The position numbers were made by a program, and so were the translations under genes. From Gnetum montanum (lineage: Eukaryota; Streptophyta; Gnetopsida; Gnetales; Gnetaceae), in NCBI GenBank assembly GCA_015680685.1, contig MNCI01017705.1, positions 1-48,913 of the forward strand: a DNA stretch of 48,913 nt, read 5' to 3'. The notes beneath the pieces are model-generated. The model was not told the DNA's origin. It did not search any database and was given only the letters and a program-made list of their open reading frames with translations. Below, one piece after another: positions 46,791 through 48,913 of the stretch (its first letter is position 1; every line of letters begins with the position of its first letter).

Positions 46791-47631
46791 GGGATGATAA
46801 AGAGGAAGATGCTCCATTATCTAAGATGTTTCCTAATGAAATCATCTTTGCTGAGGCTATAACTAAACAAATGTCCAATGAGCCAAAATGGTATGATGGT
46901 ATTCTCACCTATCTTCTCACTCAAGAGATGCCACAAGGGTTGGACCACCGAAAGAAATAGAAATTTCTTCACTAGGTAAAGCACTTCCTTGAGACCAATG
47001 GACACCTCTACAAGGTGTTAGCCGATAGCTTAGTTCGTTGGTGTGTCCCTAATGTTGACCAATTATGCATTCTCCAAGATGCTCATGAAGGTCCTGATGG
47101 AGGACACTCTGTTGGGAGATGCACGGTCATTAAAATCATGATGGCAGAGTACTATTGGCCAACACCTTTAGGGATGCTCACCATTACATCTGCTCTTATG
47201 AATGATGCCAACAAGATGGTGGAATGACTGCTCAAATGAAGGAACCTCAACAATGGATTCAACCATTAGAAACATTTGACATTTAGAGCATTGATTTCAT
47301 GGGTTCCATCATGCCCATGTCAAATGGAAAGGCATACATCATAGTTTTTGTTGACCGTTGTATGAAATGGGCAGAAGTAGCAACTGTCATTGACTATACA
47401 TCCTCTACTACTATTCAGTTTGTATGACAAAATGTTATAAATAGGTTTGGTATGCCATGTGCATTAATTTTTGACAATGGAACTCACTTGATAGGTACTA
47501 CTTTTCAAAAGCTTATGCAACACTTGGGGGTTGAACATAAATTCATAACATCTTACCACCTCCAAGCTAATGGTCAAGTTGAGGTTACCAATAGGAAAAT
47601 CACAAGGATACTAACAAGAACTATTAGCAAG
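46791..47631 (+). pseudogene. Integrase of element C, cut by element D
   Basis: HEGPDGGHSVGRCTVIKIM (zinc-binding region) is followed by frameshifted core sequence. LIFDNGTHLIGTTFQKL and HLQANGQVEVTNRKITRI (47452-47631) hold the second Asp and the catalytic Glu. The frame ends at 47631, where element D's LTR begins; the remainder lies beyond the window. Confidence 0.8.
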
Positions 47632-47977
47632 TGATGAGTGGCGAGGTACCCCTACACTCAACCATACGAAAAGAGCGTTGCACGCGTGATCTGGTCAAAC
47701 TCCATAGATGGACTAGTTGTGGCACTGAGATAGTTAGCCTTAGGTCGCAGTTCACTGTCTTCCCACCTAGACTAGTATTGCATATGTCATGTATGGTTTA
47801 GTCTAGATGAGGTGTATGATGTGTTTCCTAATCTACGCTACTCCTGAAGGCAGTGGAAAATAATATTAACTAATCTAAGCTAAGAATAAAAGGGTAAGAA
47901 AATCTAATCTAGCCTAAGTGCGACAAGCAACCGATTCCTTGATCAACCGTATACATATTGGACCTCGTGCACGACTA

Positions 47978-48094
47978 CCACTGGGACTACCAAGCATAGA
48001 TCTAGGTACACCACTGGGATTACCAAGCGCAGACCCCAAATACGCCACTGGGTTACCAAGCGTAGATCCTAGCTACACCACTGGGCTACCAAGC
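47978..48094 (-). repeat. U5 tandem repeat, about 33 bp x 3.5
   Basis: Four copies of CCACTGGG(A/T/C)TTACCAAGC-like sequence occur at about 33-34 bp spacing. Other family LTRs have one to five TTGGTAAYCC copies at this place. The plus-strand frame 47918-48106 is only this repeat. Confidence 0.85.
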
Positions 48095-48254
48095 AGTCAC
48101 ACTTAAATGCTCGTAATCAAGTCGTACTCATTCCACTTCTAGGAGTTTAAGGGTGAGAGACTAATCACGATGAGTAACTGATTCCTTGACTAGCCATACA
48201 CATCTGTAGATGCTCGTAATCNAGCCACATCGTATTTATAGATATGGCGGTGGA

Positions 48255-48363
48255 CTATGATATCACATATGCGATATCGTAGGGGAAGATGCGATATCGC
48301 ATACACGATATCGCGAGGGATGCGATATCGCGGTGGACGCGATATCACGTACGCGATATCGCG
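48255..48363 (-). repeat. U3 palindrome array, seven GATATC cores
   Basis: Seven GATATC cores, most inside GCGATATCGC or one-base variants, lie in about 110 bp next to the TATA box. The array is rich in CpG, unlike the surrounding AT-rich DNA. Confidence 0.85.
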
Positions 48364-48558
48364 GCTTGTGTGAATCGCGTCTCATCATACCCCCACGACT
48401 GAATAAAAACTCATCCTTGAGTTACAAGGAGAACAAGCTTTAGTGATTACATAGTGGATAGGTATGGGATTATTAACTGGAAAAAGAAATGGACTATTGC
48501 TGCAGTGTGGGAAGACACAACACAGAGAAAAAATACTACAACTACAAAAATGTGGAAC

Positions 48559-48913
48559 TCATGTAGTTCCTGGTGGCGGTGGCTCCTCCATGGGTGCTTT
48601 CCCTTTGTCACGTGCTCCAAGCTTTGAAGGTTGATGATGCTGAAGAATAGCCTGGAGCTTCTCCTCTTCGGTCCGGGGGTCTTGTGCAGTCCATGCTAAT
48701 GCTCTGATGTTTGATGGAGTTGGGACTTCCCACGGATAGGGTAGTTGCGGAAACATTTGATTAGCCTTGACATACCATGCCGTGAACACCCGTCGTTCCT
48801 CTTCATAGGCTCTAGCTTTGTCTTTGTATTTGTGAAGTTCTATTAGCCATTGAGCCAAGTCGGTTGCCACATCTTTCTATCCTTGGTAGCTTTCTTTTAC
48901 CACTGCAAGTTTA
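48559..48913 (-). pseudogene. C-terminal end of element D's unknown ORF
   Basis: The minus frame reads KDVATDLAQWLIELHKYKDK (about 48875-48815), then KARAYEEERRVFTAWYVKAN, a WEVPTPSNIRALAW segment and a basic/Pro-rich tail DKGKAPMEEPPPPGTT before TGA at 48561-48559. An in-frame TAG about 48880 separates it from further coding-like sequence (LAVVKESYQG) that continues past the window end. Element B at 29637-29950 is a diverged copy. Function unknown; the tail looks disordered. Confidence 0.6.

Larger units (their letters stand above)
41048..47631 (+). mobile_element. Ty3/gypsy element C (Athila-type), interrupted by element D
   Basis: It has a 5' LTR, degenerate primer site, gag, protease, RT, RNase H and most of integrase. 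It is cut at 47631 by element D; the rest and the 3' LTR lie outside the window. It keeps protease DSG, RT FMDDF and an integrase Glu that element A lost, yet frameshifts and stops remain throughout. Confidence 0.85.
47632..48387 (-). repeat. 3' LTR of element D, 756 bp with an internal gap
   Basis: On the plus strand it runs TGATGAGTGG to CTCATCA. A minus-strand TATA box lies near 48229-48236, but the transcribed block with AATAAA found in other family LTRs is absent around the N at 48222, so sequence is probably missing there. Confidence 0.8.
47632..48913 (-). mobile_element. Gypsy element D (B family), minus strand, runs off the window
   Basis: Its LTR (47632-48387), polypurine tract (48388-48400) and the 3' end of the unknown ORF are present. 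It inserted into element C's integrase; GCAAG (47627-47631) would be one copy of its target-site duplication. Its ORF end is better kept than element B's, and its insertion postdates element C. Confidence 0.85.

Overview
The window looks like nuclear DNA from a seed plant, probably a large-genome species. It carries two plant-type host genes, one belonging to the plant DUF247 family and one an intron-containing plastid-type EamA/DMT transporter. Most of the rest is old, nested LTR retrotransposon sequence. The poor purging of decayed elements would fit a gymnosperm, but nothing seen fixes the species.

Layout. 1-1727: a fragment of a Ty1/copia element (minus strand) that is almost identical to part of the complete copia element at 22235-26807. 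1728-3203: the 3' end of a Ty3/gypsy (Athila-type) element with its LTR. 3204-4047: old repeat debris. 4048-13678: gypsy element A (plus strand) with both LTRs, a GCTAC target-site duplication, a tRNA-Asp-type primer site and a decayed gag-pol. 13684-16102: host intergenic DNA with short repeats. 16103-18317: a DUF247 gene, probably two exons. 20145-21644: exons of an EamA transporter with a frameshift and a stop in one exon. 22235-26807: copia element with an ATTTC target-site duplication. 26813-29300: AT-rich DNA with nothing recognisable. 29320-38829: gypsy element B (minus strand), which keeps gag but has an unknown long ORF and no visible pol; a solo LTR (37659-38616) sits inside its 5' LTR. 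39351-40310: a solo LTR with a perfect GGCTA duplication. 41048-47631: gypsy element C (plus strand), cut inside its integrase by element D (minus strand, 47632 to the window end), which belongs to the same family as B.

How the parts relate. A, B, C, D and the solo LTRs share LTR ends (TGATG...CTCATCA), a TATA box, a polyadenylation signal and, where visible, the polypurine tract and primer site. A and C carry protease, RT, RNase H and integrase. B and D carry a different 3' ORF ending in a conserved glycine-threonine-threonine tail. The simplest reading is an autonomous group (A/C) and a dependent group (B/D) using the same termini. The promoter (U3) segments of these LTRs differ strongly from one another, each built of its own short palindromic or tandem repeat. 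Four single N bases lie next to duplications or deletions and probably mark imperfect assembly joins.

All element coding regions are broken by stops and frameshifts, so no element here looks able to move on its own. Assignments rest on motifs read by eye; no database search was run.
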